From: DASWHF01 sp036393295
GTDB taxonomy: Bacteria > Pseudomonadota > Gammaproteobacteria > Acidiferrobacterales > UBA6901
Assembly: GCA_036393295.1 (NCBI GenBank)
Contig: DASWHF010000119.1
Location: forward strand, 1-30,929
Direction: 5' to 3'
Length of the DNA stretch: 30,929 bases
Made by a program: the position numbers and the translations under genes. Shown here piece by piece: positions 21,953 through 28,911 of this stretch. The notes beneath the pieces are model-generated. The model worked only from the letters and a program-made list of their open reading frames with translations. It was not told the DNA's origin and did not search any database. Positions within the stretch are counted from its first letter, which is position 1; every line of letters begins with the position of its first letter.

Positions 21953-22693
21953 GTGCACATGTCCCGGTTCAAGGCCTTTCTCATCCATCTCGGCATCAGC
22001 GCGGCCATCTTCATGGCGCTGGTCGGCATGATCGTCTTCGTCTGGTATCCACAGCCGTTCTTCGCCGCCGACGGGGGATGGCAGGGCATCCGCATCATCG
22101 CCGGCGTCGACCTCGTGCTCGGCCCGACGCTCACCCTGATCGTCTTCAAGCCCGGCAAGAAGGGGCTCAAGTTCGATTTGACTCTCATCGGACTGGCACA
22201 AGCCGCGGCGCTCGCCTGGGGCATCTGGATCGTGCACGACCAGCGCACCGCGCTGGTCACCTATGCCGACGGCGCCTTCTATTCGCTCACCCCCGAACGG
22301 ATCGCGTTGGTGGGCGACAAGGCGATCGAGATCATGCAATCGGCCGAACGCCCGCCCGCCTACGCCTTCGTGCGCCTGCCGGCCGATCCCGGCGAGCGCC
22401 TTGCCTTCAAGAAGTGGAGCATCTTCGCGGGCGCCCCGCTCTATCAGCACGGTGACCGGTACGAACCGCTGGGACCGGGCAACCTCCCCGAGGTGTTCGA
22501 GCGCAGCCTTCCTTTGGAGAGCTACCTCAAGCGCTCGGAGCAACACACCGCCTGGTGGCAGGCGTTTCTCGACCGCCACGGCGGAAGCGCCGCCGACTAC
22601 GCCTTGGTGCCCCTGTACTGCCGCTATGCCGATCTGATACTCGTCCTGCGCCGCGCCGACGGCGGGATCGTCGATTCACTCGAGGCGTTTTGA
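21953..22693 (+). CDS. TfpX/TfpZ-family type IV pilin accessory protein
   Basis: An inner-membrane protein of about 246 residues that, in this family, helps assembly of particular pilins. Three hydrophobic segments lie near residues 8-33, 47-66 and 75-96; a soluble periplasmic domain of some 150 residues follows. The string MSRFKAFLIHLGIS and WYPQPFFAADGGWQGIRIIAGVDLVLGP are highly characteristic of the family. GTG 21953 has ideal spacing (7 bases) from GGAGG; ATG 21959 gives the usual family start but 13-base spacing, so either is possible. Family members are usually next to a pilin gene; here the neighbours are xth and pyrE, and no pilin is seen in the window. Confidence 0.88.
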   Translation: MHMSRFKAFLIHLGISAAIFMALVGMIVFVWYPQPFFAADGGWQGIRIIAGVDLVLGPTLTLIVFKPGKKGLKFDLTLIGLAQAAALAWGIWIVHDQRTALVTYADGAFYSLTPERIALVGDKAIEIMQSAERPPAYAFVRLPADPGERLAFKKWSIFAGAPLYQHGDRYEPLGPGNLPEVFERSLPLESYLKRSEQHTAWWQAFLDRHGGSAADYALVPLYCRYADLILVLRRADGGIVDSLEAF

Positions 22694-22702
22694 CCGTATA
22701 AT
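22675..22702 (+). promoter_or_regulatory. Candidate promoter for pyrE
   Basis: TTCACT (22675-22680) and a perfect TATAAT (22697-22702) are 16 bases apart. The -10 box lies just after the stop codon of the upstream gene, and the pyrE ATG is 53 bases on. Confidence 0.6.
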
Positions 22703-22755
22703 GACGCCGGCCCGCACTGGGCGGCGCCATCGTCCTTCCGACCGCGAGCCAGCGT

Positions 22756-23397
22756 ATGCATGCCTATCAGCGCGAGTTCCTCGATTTCGCCATCGATACC
22801 GGCGTGCTCGGTTTCGGCGAGTTCACCCTCAAGTCGGGGCGCGTGAGCCCGTACTTCTTCAACACCGGCCGGTTCAACAGCGGCGCGCGGCTGGCGCGGC
22901 TCGGCGGTTTCTACGCCCGGGCCATCCTGCACGCCGGCATCGAGTTCGACATGCTCTACGGGCCGGCCTACAAGGGGATCCCGCTGGTCGCCGCGGTCGC
23001 GATCGCGTTTGCCGAGCGGCATAACCGCGACCTGCCCTATGCCTTCAACCGCAAGGAGGCCAAGCACCACGCCGAGGGCGGCATCATCGTCGGCAGCCCG
23101 CTCGCCGGCCGGGTGCTGATCGTCGACGACGTGATCTCGGCCGGGACCTCGGTGCGGGAGTCGATGGATATCATCCTCGGCGCCGGCGCCGCCGCCTCGG
23201 GCGTGGCGATCGCGCTCGACCGCCAGGAGCGCGGCAGCGGCGAGTCGTCGGCGGTCCGGGAAGTGGAGAAACGCTACGGCCTGCGGGTGGTGAGCATCGC
23301 CGATCTCGACACGCTGATCGCCTACCTCGCCGAACGGCGCGAATCGCACGCCCACCTGGCGGCGATCGAGGCCTATCGCGACGCCTACGGCGAATGA
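22756..23397 (+). CDS. pyrE: Orotate phosphoribosyltransferase
   Basis: Converts orotate and PRPP to orotidine 5'-monophosphate, the fifth step in pyrimidine synthesis. The 213 residues match the gammaproteobacterial enzyme. Features are FTLKSGRVSPYFFNTGRF (23-40), YGPAYKGIPL (68-77), the flexible catalytic loop NRKEAKHHAEGG (98-109) and the PRPP loop VLIVDDVISAGTS (120-132). The ribosome site is weak (GCGAG). It is convergent with the bactofilin gene, only 16 bases away. It is 13 kb from the pyrRBC' cluster, so the pathway is split. Confidence 0.97.
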   Translation: MHAYQREFLDFAIDTGVLGFGEFTLKSGRVSPYFFNTGRFNSGARLARLGGFYARAILHAGIEFDMLYGPAYKGIPLVAAVAIAFAERHNRDLPYAFNRKEAKHHAEGGIIVGSPLAGRVLIVDDVISAGTSVRESMDIILGAGAAASGVAIALDRQERGSGESSAVREVEKRYGLRVVSIADLDTLIAYLAERRESHAHLAAIEAYRDAYGE

Positions 23398-23413
23398 CCG
23401 GCGTCGCGCACGC

Positions 23414-23794
23414 TCAGTGCGTGCGGCGCTCGCGGTAATGGTTGATGACGCTGTCGCCGCCGATCTCGCCCTGCACCACGGCGCCGTCGGCGATCGCGAT
23501 CAGCGGGCCGCTGACATTGCCGGTGACACGCGCGGTCGCGCGCAGATCGAGCTTGACGCGCGCCTGGATGTCGCCCATCACCCGGCCGCGCACCACCACG
23601 ACGTCGGCGCGGATGTTGCCCTGCCAGCGGCAGCCCGGGCCGAGCATCAGCGCGCCCTCCAGGTCGGCGTCACCCGTGACTTCGCCGTGCACCACGTAAT
23701 TGTCGCGGCCCTCGAGATTGCCGACGTAGACCGCGTCCCGGTCGATGATGGACGGAAGCTTGCTGACTTCGTCGAGCGCCCTGCGTTTGATCAT
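23414..23794 (-). CDS. Bactofilin (polymer-forming cytoskeletal protein), second of a tandem pair
   Basis: A 126-residue bactofilin. The beta-helix core (about residues 20-118) has repeating short strands, for example YVGNLEGRDNYVVHGEVTGDADLEGALMLGPGCRWQGNIRADVVVVRGRVMGDIQARVKLDLRATARVTGNVSGPLIAIADGAVVQGEI. Bactofilins polymerise without nucleotide into filaments near the inner membrane and position cell-wall or pilus machinery. ATG 23794 follows AGGA by seven bases; an upstream extension to 23884 is possible but looks non-coding. It lies 120 bases after the other bactofilin gene on the same strand. Confidence 0.88.
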   Translation of the reverse strand: MIKRRALDEVSKLPSIIDRDAVYVGNLEGRDNYVVHGEVTGDADLEGALMLGPGCRWQGNIRADVVVVRGRVMGDIQARVKLDLRATARVTGNVSGPLIAIADGAVVQGEIGGDSVINHYRERRTH

Positions 23795-23914
23795 GGCGGC
23801 ATCCTGGCAGCGGCTGGCGGCGCCCGAGGCGCCGCAGAGTAATCTCGTTAAATCAAGCTTAATCCTTTGCGCAGCGCCCAACAATAGCCCGCCCGGACGC
23901 CGGCGGCCGAGGCC

Positions 23915-24361
23915 TCAGGCGTCGGCGCCGACCAGCGCGAGACCGACGAGCCGGGCGCGGCGATCCTCAAAATACAGCTTACGGGTCTTGCGCGGGGCAT
24001 GGATCCTGCCGTCGTAGGCGGCGCCCTTGGCGATGGCGATCGACGGGCTCACCAGGTCGCCGCTGACGCGGGCCGTGGCGGTGAGCTCGATCTTGCGCCG
24101 TGCGCTGACGTTGCCCGCGACCTCGCCGGCGATGATCACGATGTCGGCCGCGATATCGCCCTCCCAGACCGACCCCGGCGCCAGCACCAGGCTGCCGTCA
24201 AGCTCGGCCCGGCCGGTCACGCGGCCGAAGACGATGCTGTTGTCGCGGCCGGCCAGGGTGCCGTGGAAATGCACGCCCGGTCCCAGGGCATTGGAAAACG
24301 CACCCGCCCGGTCGAGGCTGCGGCGCCGACGCCCCCAACTCAACAAGCTCGTGATGCCCAT
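23915..24361 (-). CDS. Bactofilin (polymer-forming cytoskeletal protein), first of a tandem pair
   Basis: A 148-residue bactofilin with a basic N-terminal tail (MGITSLLSWGRRRRSLDRAG) that could bind membrane, then a beta-helix core (about 30-120: VHFHGTLAGRDNSIVFGRVTGRAELDGSLVLAPGSVWEGDIAADIVIIAGEVAGNVSARRKIELTATARVSGDLVSPSIAIAKGAAYDG) and a C-terminal tail ending KLYFEDRRARLVGLALVGADA. ATG 24361 has GGGGAGGAGC directly upstream. The core aligns by eye with the second bactofilin (GRDN-x-V, E/V-x-G-D/N-I, ARVxG, IAIAxGA), so they are probably paralogues from a local duplication. Confidence 0.9.
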   Translation of the reverse strand: MGITSLLSWGRRRRSLDRAGAFSNALGPGVHFHGTLAGRDNSIVFGRVTGRAELDGSLVLAPGSVWEGDIAADIVIIAGEVAGNVSARRKIELTATARVSGDLVSPSIAIAKGAAYDGRIHAPRKTRKLYFEDRRARLVGLALVGADA

Positions 24362-24447
24362 GCTCCTCCCCGTCGCCGGTTGCGCGGTCCGGCGCAAGAT
24401 AAACGCAAACGCCGGCGCATGCAACGCTCGCGGACCGGCGCGCATCC

Positions 24448-25203
24448 TCAACCGATCAACAGCTTGAGCCCGACCAGCACCGTGACCAACTCGAAGACCC
24501 GCTTGATCGCGCGGTTGCCTTTCACGATGGACAGGTGCGCGCCGGCATAACCGCCGAGCAGCGAACCGAGCAGCAGCGCCGGCAGCCAGCCCCAGCGGAT
24601 TTCGCCCAACAGCCCCAGGGTCAGCGCGCCGACGCCGTTCCAGAACAGGCCGACCAGCACCAGCGTATAGGCGACCGCGCGCCGGTAGTCGAGGCCGAAC
24701 CAGCGCACCAGCCAGATCGTGCAGAACAGCCCGGTGCCGGACGTGAGCGATCCGTTCAACAGGCCGATCACGAACAGGCCGAGGCCGCCGAGCACAAGCC
24801 CGCGGCGGTCGCGGTGGGCCGGTGCCAGGCCGAGCCCGAGCTGCCGGTTGAAAAAGGAATAGGCACCGAGCCCGACGGTCAGTATGCCGAGCGCGACCTC
24901 GGCAGCGCGGCCCGGCACGCTGAGGATCGTGGCCGCGCCCAGCACCACCCCCGGCAGCCCGGTGCCGAGGATGAGGGCGGAGAACCGCGGCGCAAGCGTC
25001 CCCTCGCGTGCGTGCCGCAGCGTCGCGCCGATGCCGAGCGCCACGCTCGCCACTTTGTGTGTGGCGAGCGCCACGCCGAACGGCAGCCCCAGAAAAATCA
25101 GCGCCGGCAGCTGCAGCAAACCGGCCCCGCCGCCGGCGAAGGCCGACAATAGATTGGCGACCAGGGAGACCAGGAACAGCAGGATCTGCTCGAGCGGGAT
25201 CAT
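24448..25203 (-). CDS. TauE/SafE (TSUP) family permease
   Basis: An integral membrane protein of 251 residues with seven or eight hydrophobic helices. The TSUP family is seen in the first repeat (LVSLVANLLSAFAGGGAGLLQLPALIFLGLPFGVALATHKVASVALGIGATLRH) and the second (GLLNGSLTSGTGLFCTIWLVRWFGLDYRRAVAYTLVLVGLFWNGVGA, then GSLLGGYAGAHLSI). Known members move sulfite, sulfoacetate, thiosulfate or other sulfur compounds, and some have no assigned substrate. In a sulfur oxidiser a sulfite-related role is attractive, but the sequence alone does not prove it. ATG 25203; 86 bases separate it from the bactofilin pair on the same strand. Confidence 0.9.
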   Translation of the reverse strand: MIPLEQILLFLVSLVANLLSAFAGGGAGLLQLPALIFLGLPFGVALATHKVASVALGIGATLRHAREGTLAPRFSALILGTGLPGVVLGAATILSVPGRAAEVALGILTVGLGAYSFFNRQLGLGLAPAHRDRRGLVLGGLGLFVIGLLNGSLTSGTGLFCTIWLVRWFGLDYRRAVAYTLVLVGLFWNGVGALTLGLLGEIRWGWLPALLLGSLLGGYAGAHLSIVKGNRAIKRVFELVTVLVGLKLLIG

Positions 25204-25273
25204 CGCGGCGCCGGGGCCACCGCGCGTTCAGCGGCCCGGGAAGCGGTTCCGGCAGGCAAACGCCCGCGGCCGA

Positions 25274-25301
25274 TTGACTTTTCGCGCCGCAATCGTATCT
25301 T
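25274..25301 (+). promoter_or_regulatory. Sigma-70 promoter for the DUF4124-like gene
   Basis: TTGACT (25274-25279; five of six) and TATCTT (25296-25301; four of six) with a 16-base spacer, ending 31 bases before the start codon. Confidence 0.6.
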
Positions 25302-25332
25302 GGAGACAGACGACCCGCAGAATGGATCAATC

Positions 25333-25956
25333 ATGGCCAGGTACCCTATCATACTGTTCGGCCTGGCGGCGCTGAGCCTCGCCGCGCCTCCCGTGCATGC
25401 CGCCGACGGCGCGCAAAAGATCAAGAAGTGCCAGGACGCTCAGGGGCGCTGGCATTACGGCGACGTCGCCGCGGACGCCTGCGCGGAATCCAAAGTCATC
25501 GAAATGACCGGCCAGGGCATCAAGACCAAGGAGATCGCCGCGCCACCGACCGAGGCCGAGCTGCGTGAGCGCGACACCCGCAAGGCCGAGATCGAGCAGG
25601 AGAAGCGTGACGCCGAGGAGGCCGAACGACGCGACAAGCTGTTGCTTTCCACTTATGGCCACGAGGACGACATCGGCTTCGTCCGCGACCGCAAGATCGC
25701 CGACCTCGATGCCCAGATCGCGGCGAGCCAGGACACCATGAAGTCGCTCACCGCCGCGCTCGAACGCATGCGCAAACAAACCGGCGAGGAGGCCGGCAAG
25801 AGCGTCGCCAACACGGAGGCGCAGATCGCCAAGCACGAGGCGCATATCCAGGTGCTGCGCAAGGAGCAGGAGTCGCTGCGCGTGCACTACCAGAAGGAAC
25901 TGGAGCGTTATCGCCAGATCAAGAACGCGGCCGCCCCGCCGGCGGCATCCCCGTAA
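25333..25956 (+). CDS. Exported DUF4124-like coiled-coil protein
   Basis: A 207-residue envelope protein of unknown function. It has a signal peptide (MARYPIILFGLAALSLAAPPVHA), then a short DUF4124-like region at about 28-60 (KIKKCQDAQGRWHYGDVAADACAESKVIEM; two Cys that may form a disulfide). A long, highly charged coiled coil fills about 73-195 (REKDxx-type heptads, with EKRDAEEAERRDK and LRKEQESLRVHYQKELERYRQ). ATG 25333 is preferred to TTG 25300 because it begins the signal peptide. No ribosome site is obvious. DUF4124 proteins are common in gammaproteobacteria but have no agreed role. It is convergent with moaE (42 bases). Confidence 0.85.
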   Translation: MARYPIILFGLAALSLAAPPVHAADGAQKIKKCQDAQGRWHYGDVAADACAESKVIEMTGQGIKTKEIAAPPTEAELRERDTRKAEIEQEKRDAEEAERRDKLLLSTYGHEDDIGFVRDRKIADLDAQIAASQDTMKSLTAALERMRKQTGEEAGKSVANTEAQIAKHEAHIQVLRKEQESLRVHYQKELERYRQIKNAAAPPAASP

Positions 25957-25998
25957 CCCGCACCGTTCCCGGCCGCCCCGGTCCCCGCACCCCGCCCG

Positions 25999-26427
25999 TC
26001 AGTCCTCCGGCGTCGCCCAGCGCGCGCCGGCGGCGGTCCGTTCGCGTTTCCAGAACGGTGCGCGCGTCTTCAGCTCGTCGATGATGTAACGACAGGCGGC
26101 GAAGGCTGCGTCGCGGTGCGCGGACCACACCGCGACCAGCACGATGGGCTCCCCCGGCGTCAAGGCGCCATAGCGATGTACTACCAGCGCATCGAGGATC
26201 GGCCAGCGCGCCGCCGCCTCGCGGCCGACTTTCTCGAGGTGGGCCTCGGTCATGCCCGGGTAGTGCTCGAGGGTCATGGCCGATACCGGCTGGCCCTGGT
26301 TGTAATCCCGCAGGCTGCCCACGAACACCGCGGTGGCGCCATGCGCGCCGGCCGCCGCCAGGCGCTTACCGGCGGCCGCGAGCTCCTGCCACGGGTCGAA
26401 GGGATCACGCTGCACTCGCACGATCAC
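25999..26427 (-). CDS. moaE: Molybdopterin synthase catalytic subunit
   Basis: The large subunit that transfers sulfur from MoaD thiocarboxylate to cyclic pyranopterin monophosphate, giving molybdopterin. 142 residues with family motifs GATAVFVGSLRDYNQGQPVSAMTLEHYPGM (about 29-58), HRYGALTPGEPIVLVAVWSAHRDAAF (84-109) and the C-terminal APFWKRE with the active-site Lys. The GTG start at 26427 overlaps the moaD stop (GTGA), with GGAGG nine bases upstream inside moaD. No other moa or mob gene is in the window. Confidence 0.96.
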   Translation of the reverse strand: MIVRVQRDPFDPWQELAAAGKRLAAAGAHGATAVFVGSLRDYNQGQPVSAMTLEHYPGMTEAHLEKVGREAAARWPILDALVVHRYGALTPGEPIVLVAVWSAHRDAAFAACRYIIDELKTRAPFWKRERTAAGARWATPED

Positions 26428-26666
26428 GGCAATTCCCCTCCGGTTACTGGGGGAAAGAAGGCGACCTCGTCGCCGGCCTTCACCGGATGCCCGGGGCTCG
26501 CATATTGCTGATTCACGGCCACCAGGGTGCGCGCCGGCAGGGGCCGGCCGGCAACCCGCTCCCAGACATCGGCGGCCGTGGCAATGCCTTGTGAATCAAT
26601 GTGTTCTTCGTCTTTGCCAAGGTCTTCACGGATGCTGGCGAAGAATCGGACGGTAATCGGAGTCAT
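26424..26666 (-). CDS. moaD: Molybdopterin synthase sulfur-carrier subunit, with C-terminal extension
   Basis: An 80-residue ubiquitin-fold sulfur carrier. MoaB/MoeB-type activation normally requires a terminal Gly-Gly, which is thiocarboxylated and inserted into MoaE. Here the family signature FFPPVTGG is followed by three more residues, ELP, before TGA. The fold (ITVRFFASIREDLGKDEEHI, ERVAGRPLPARTLVAVNQQYA, DEVAFFPPVTGG) is otherwise standard. The GGAGGGG coding the Gly codons also serves as the moaE ribosome site. Either the tail is removed by a peptidase, or the base call near 26430 is wrong, or it is tolerated. No ribosome site precedes ATG 26666; a hairpin lies 13-36 bases upstream. Confidence 0.93.
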   Translation of the reverse strand: MTPITVRFFASIREDLGKDEEHIDSQGIATAADVWERVAGRPLPARTLVAVNQQYASPGHPVKAGDEVAFFPPVTGGELP

Positions 26667-26678
26667 GGCGGTTTCGTG

Positions 26679-26702
26679 ACCCCGGTCAATTTCCCGGGGT
26701 CG
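26679..26702. promoter_or_regulatory. Hairpin upstream of moaD
   Basis: GACCCCGG (26679-26686) and CCGGGGTC (26695-26702) form a perfect 8-bp stem with an 8-base loop. On the minus strand it ends 12 bases before the moaD start codon, where it could mask the initiation region; moaD has no normal ribosome site. No T-tract for termination. Confidence 0.5.
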
Positions 26703-26834
26703 AAAATTGCGTTAGAATGGCGCAGTTTACACGGCCTTAAGTTGCGCATCAGCCGTTTTTTCAGCAGCCCCACGGGCGTCCCGCTCCGGCCCGTTTTCAT
26801 CGCTGAATAGATCCGATAAAAATAAAGGCGGCTT

Positions 26835-26861
26835 ATGTGCCACTGCAGTAATACTAATTAG
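26835..26861 (+). CDS. Possible Cys-containing leader mini-ORF before sat
   Basis: ATG-TGC-CAC-TGC-AGT-AAT-ACT-AAT-TAG encodes MCHCSNTN. An AAGGCGG motif lies a few bases upstream and could act as a ribosome site. The stop is followed at once by GGGT-CTGGCA-ACCC and TTT. Two Cys in eight codons ahead of a sulfur gene suggests ribosome-mediated sensing, but eight codons can occur by chance. Confidence 0.25.
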   Translation: MCHCSNTN

Positions 26862-27021
26862 TTTTGGGTCTGGCAACCCTTTAGAGTCGTGCGCTCGCGC
26901 CGTCCTGAAAGACGCGCTGCGACGTCATCTTCGGCTCTTGAATTAAGCTCTTGGGGGGGGCGGCTTTTGGGCCGGCACCCGGGACGCATCCAAATAGAAA
27001 GAGGAACAGAGGCTTACCGAC

Positions 27022-28230
27022 ATGGGCAAACTGGTTAAACCACACGGCAGCGACCGCCTGAAACCCCTGCTCCTCGAGGGCGCCGCGCTCAAGGCGGAAC
27101 AGGAGCGCGCCAGGACCCTCCCCAAAGTGCGCATCAGCTCGCGCGAGGTCGGCGACCTGATCATGCTCGGCATCGGCGGCTTCACCCCGCTCGACGGTTT
27201 CATGACCAAGGCCGACTGGCAGGGGGTATGCGACGGGATGAAGCTGGCCAGCGGCCTGTTCTGGCCCATCCCCATCACGCTCTCGACCGACGAGGTGACC
27301 GCCCAGGGGATCAAGACCGGCTCGGACGTGGCGCTGGTCGATGCGGAAACCGGCGAGACCATGGCGACCATGAAGGTCACCGAAAAATACACCATCGACA
27401 AGGCCCACGAATGCATGATGGTGTACAAGACGGCCGACCTGGAGCATCCCGGCGTCAAGATGGTGATGGAACAAGGTGACGTGAATCTGGCCGGCCCGGT
27501 CAAAGTCCTCTCCCAGGGCGAATTCCCCAAGAAGTATCCGAATTACATGACACCGGCCGAGACCCGCGCGCTGTTCGAGAAAAAAGGCTGGTCCACCGTC
27601 GCCGCCTTCCAGACCCGCAACCCCATGCACCGCTCCCACGAGTACCTGGCCAAGGTGGCCGTGGAGATCTGCGACGGCGTGATGATCCATTCGCTGCTCG
27701 GCAAGCTCAAGCCCGGCGACATCCCGGCCGAGGTGCGCTCCGAGGCGATCGCGATGCTGATCGACAAGTACTTCGTCAAGAACACCGTGGTGCAGTCCGG
27801 CTACCCGCTCGACATGCGCTACGCCGGCCCGCGCGAGGCCCTGTTGCACGCGCTGTTCCGCCAGAACTACGGCTGCTCGCACCTGATCGTCGGCCGCGAC
27901 CATGCCGGCGTCGGCGACTACTACGGTCCGTTCGACGCGCACCACATCTTCGACGAGATCCCGAAGGACGCGCTCGAGACCAAGCCGCTCAAGATTGACT
28001 GGACTTTCTGGTGCTACCAGTGCGGCGGCATGGCCTCCGCGCGCACCTGCCCGCACGAGGCCGGCGACCGCCTGCTGCTGTCGGGCACCAAGCTGCGCAA
28101 GGCACTGTCGGAGAACGCCGAGGTGCCGGCCGAGTTCTCGCGTCCCGAGGTGCTGACGATCCTGCGCAAGTACTACGCCGGCCTCACCGAGAAGGTGGAG
28201 ATCAAGATGAGCGGCCATTCGGCCAAGTGA
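27022..28230 (+). CDS. sat: Dissimilatory sulfate adenylyltransferase (ATP sulfurylase)
   Basis: In sulfur oxidation it runs from APS and pyrophosphate to sulfate and ATP, the last, energy-conserving step. The 402-residue homo-oligomeric form, not CysDN, has QTRNPMHRSHEYL (197-209, with the nucleotide-binding HxxH), the YAGPREALLHALFRQNYGCSHLIVGRDHAG segment (267-296) and a Cys cluster at 331, 334 and 343 (WCYQCGGMASARTC) with H345 close by. Such Cys/His ligands bind zinc in the thermophilic enzyme; the His spacing differs, so zinc is inferred. ATG 27022 has GAGG nine bases before it. It leads the sat-aprB-aprA cluster. The long leader upstream suggests post-transcriptional control. Confidence 0.96.
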   Translation: MGKLVKPHGSDRLKPLLLEGAALKAEQERARTLPKVRISSREVGDLIMLGIGGFTPLDGFMTKADWQGVCDGMKLASGLFWPIPITLSTDEVTAQGIKTGSDVALVDAETGETMATMKVTEKYTIDKAHECMMVYKTADLEHPGVKMVMEQGDVNLAGPVKVLSQGEFPKKYPNYMTPAETRALFEKKGWSTVAAFQTRNPMHRSHEYLAKVAVEICDGVMIHSLLGKLKPGDIPAEVRSEAIAMLIDKYFVKNTVVQSGYPLDMRYAGPREALLHALFRQNYGCSHLIVGRDHAGVGDYYGPFDAHHIFDEIPKDALETKPLKIDWTFWCYQCGGMASARTCPHEAGDRLLLSGTKLRKALSENAEVPAEFSRPEVLTILRKYYAGLTEKVEIKMSGHSAK

Positions 28231-28256
28231 TTCCGCGGCGCCGATCGAAACCCGGT

Positions 28257-28285
28257 TGTGGGAGCGCCATCCTGGCGCGATTCCT
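28257..28285. repeat. REP-like palindrome between sat and aprB
   Basis: TGTGGGAGCGCC leads into a perfect 6-bp stem, GCGCCA (28264-28269) with TGGCGC (28273-28278), followed by GATTCC. The core T-G-T-x-G-G-A-G-C-G-stem-C-G-C-G-A is like the REP elements of Pseudomonas and relatives, by memory. Only one copy was found in the window. Confidence 0.7.
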
Positions 28286-28326
28286 TGAACACCGGAACCC
28301 GATCGACGCCGCCAAGCCCAGAGGAT

Positions 28327-28354
28327 TTGTTGTTAACTTATTGAAATCGATAAC
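28327..28354 (+). promoter_or_regulatory. Candidate promoter before aprB
   Basis: An AT-rich block in a GC-rich region has TTGTTG (28327-28332) and GATAAC (28349-28354) 16 bases apart, about 18 bases before ATG 28372. TTATTG-AAAT-CGATAA (28339-28354) is also a near-perfect dyad, so a regulator could bind here. Confidence 0.4.
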
Positions 28355-28371
28355 CTAGACGGAGAGCAACG

Positions 28372-28836
28372 ATGCCAACATTCGTTCGTACCGACAAATG
28401 CGATGGCTGCAAGGGTCAGGACAAAACCGCTTGCATGTACATCTGCCCGCATGACCTGATGCTGCTGGACAAGGACGGCTCCCTGACCGGGCACGCCATG
28501 AAGGCCTTCAACCAGGAACCCGAGCAGTGCTGGGAGTGCTATTCCTGCGTGAAGATCTGCCCGCAACAGGCCATCGAATGCCGTCACTACGCCGACGTCG
28601 TGCCGCTGGGCGGTTCGGTACAGCCGCTGCGCGGGACGGACTCGATCATGTGGACCATCAAGTTCCGCAACGGCAACATCAAGCGCTTCAAGTTTCCGAT
28701 CCGCACCACGCCGGAAGGCTCGATCAAGCCCTACGAGAACAAGCCCAAGGCCGATCTGTCGAAGCTCGACGCGATTGATTTCTTCACGCCGGACAGCATC
28801 CACAAGACCGACCGCAGCCAGCTGATCGGCGGCTAA
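28372..28836 (+). CDS. aprB: Adenylylsulfate reductase, beta (iron-sulfur) subunit
   Basis: Electron-transfer subunit of APS reductase. In oxidisers the enzyme turns sulfite and AMP into APS, passing two electrons through this subunit. 154 residues with eight cluster ligands for two [4Fe-4S]: C10, C13, C21, C25 and C53, C56, C59, C63 (CDGCKGQDKTACMYICPHDL and CWECYSCVKICPQQAIEC). The second half is the beta-sheet and the tail that wraps around AprA. GGAGAGC gives a good ribosome site for ATG 28372. It is separated from sat by 141 bases with a REP element and a possible promoter, and from aprA by 75 bases. Confidence 0.97.
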   Translation: MPTFVRTDKCDGCKGQDKTACMYICPHDLMLLDKDGSLTGHAMKAFNQEPEQCWECYSCVKICPQQAIECRHYADVVPLGGSVQPLRGTDSIMWTIKFRNGNIKRFKFPIRTTPEGSIKPYENKPKADLSKLDAIDFFTPDSIHKTDRSQLIGG

Positions 28837-28911
28837 GCGACTTTTCAACATCCGGCGGTCGTGCCGCGAGGGGCCGAGAGCCCTGGCCGGTCGCCGACAG
28901 GAGATAGAGAC

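Larger units (their letters stand above)
26667..27021. other. Divergent intergenic region between moaD and sat
   Basis: 355 bases without a full-length gene. In order rightward: hairpin 26679-26702; possible -10 TAGAAT at 26714-26719; a second possible promoter (TTTTCA 26787-26792, TAAAAA 26810-26815, 17-base spacer); the Cys mini-ORF 26835-26861; a small hairpin 26866-26879 (GGGT/ACCC) followed by TTT; a stem around CGTC-CTGAAA-GACG near 26900-26914; a direct repeat GCTCTTG (26934 and 26947); and a run of eight G at 26953-26960. Confidence 0.6.

Noticed and set aside
26667..27021. A classical SAM or Moco riboswitch in the moaD-sat region
   Set aside because: I could not fold any known consensus; only small local stems are present. 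A covariance-model search would settle it.
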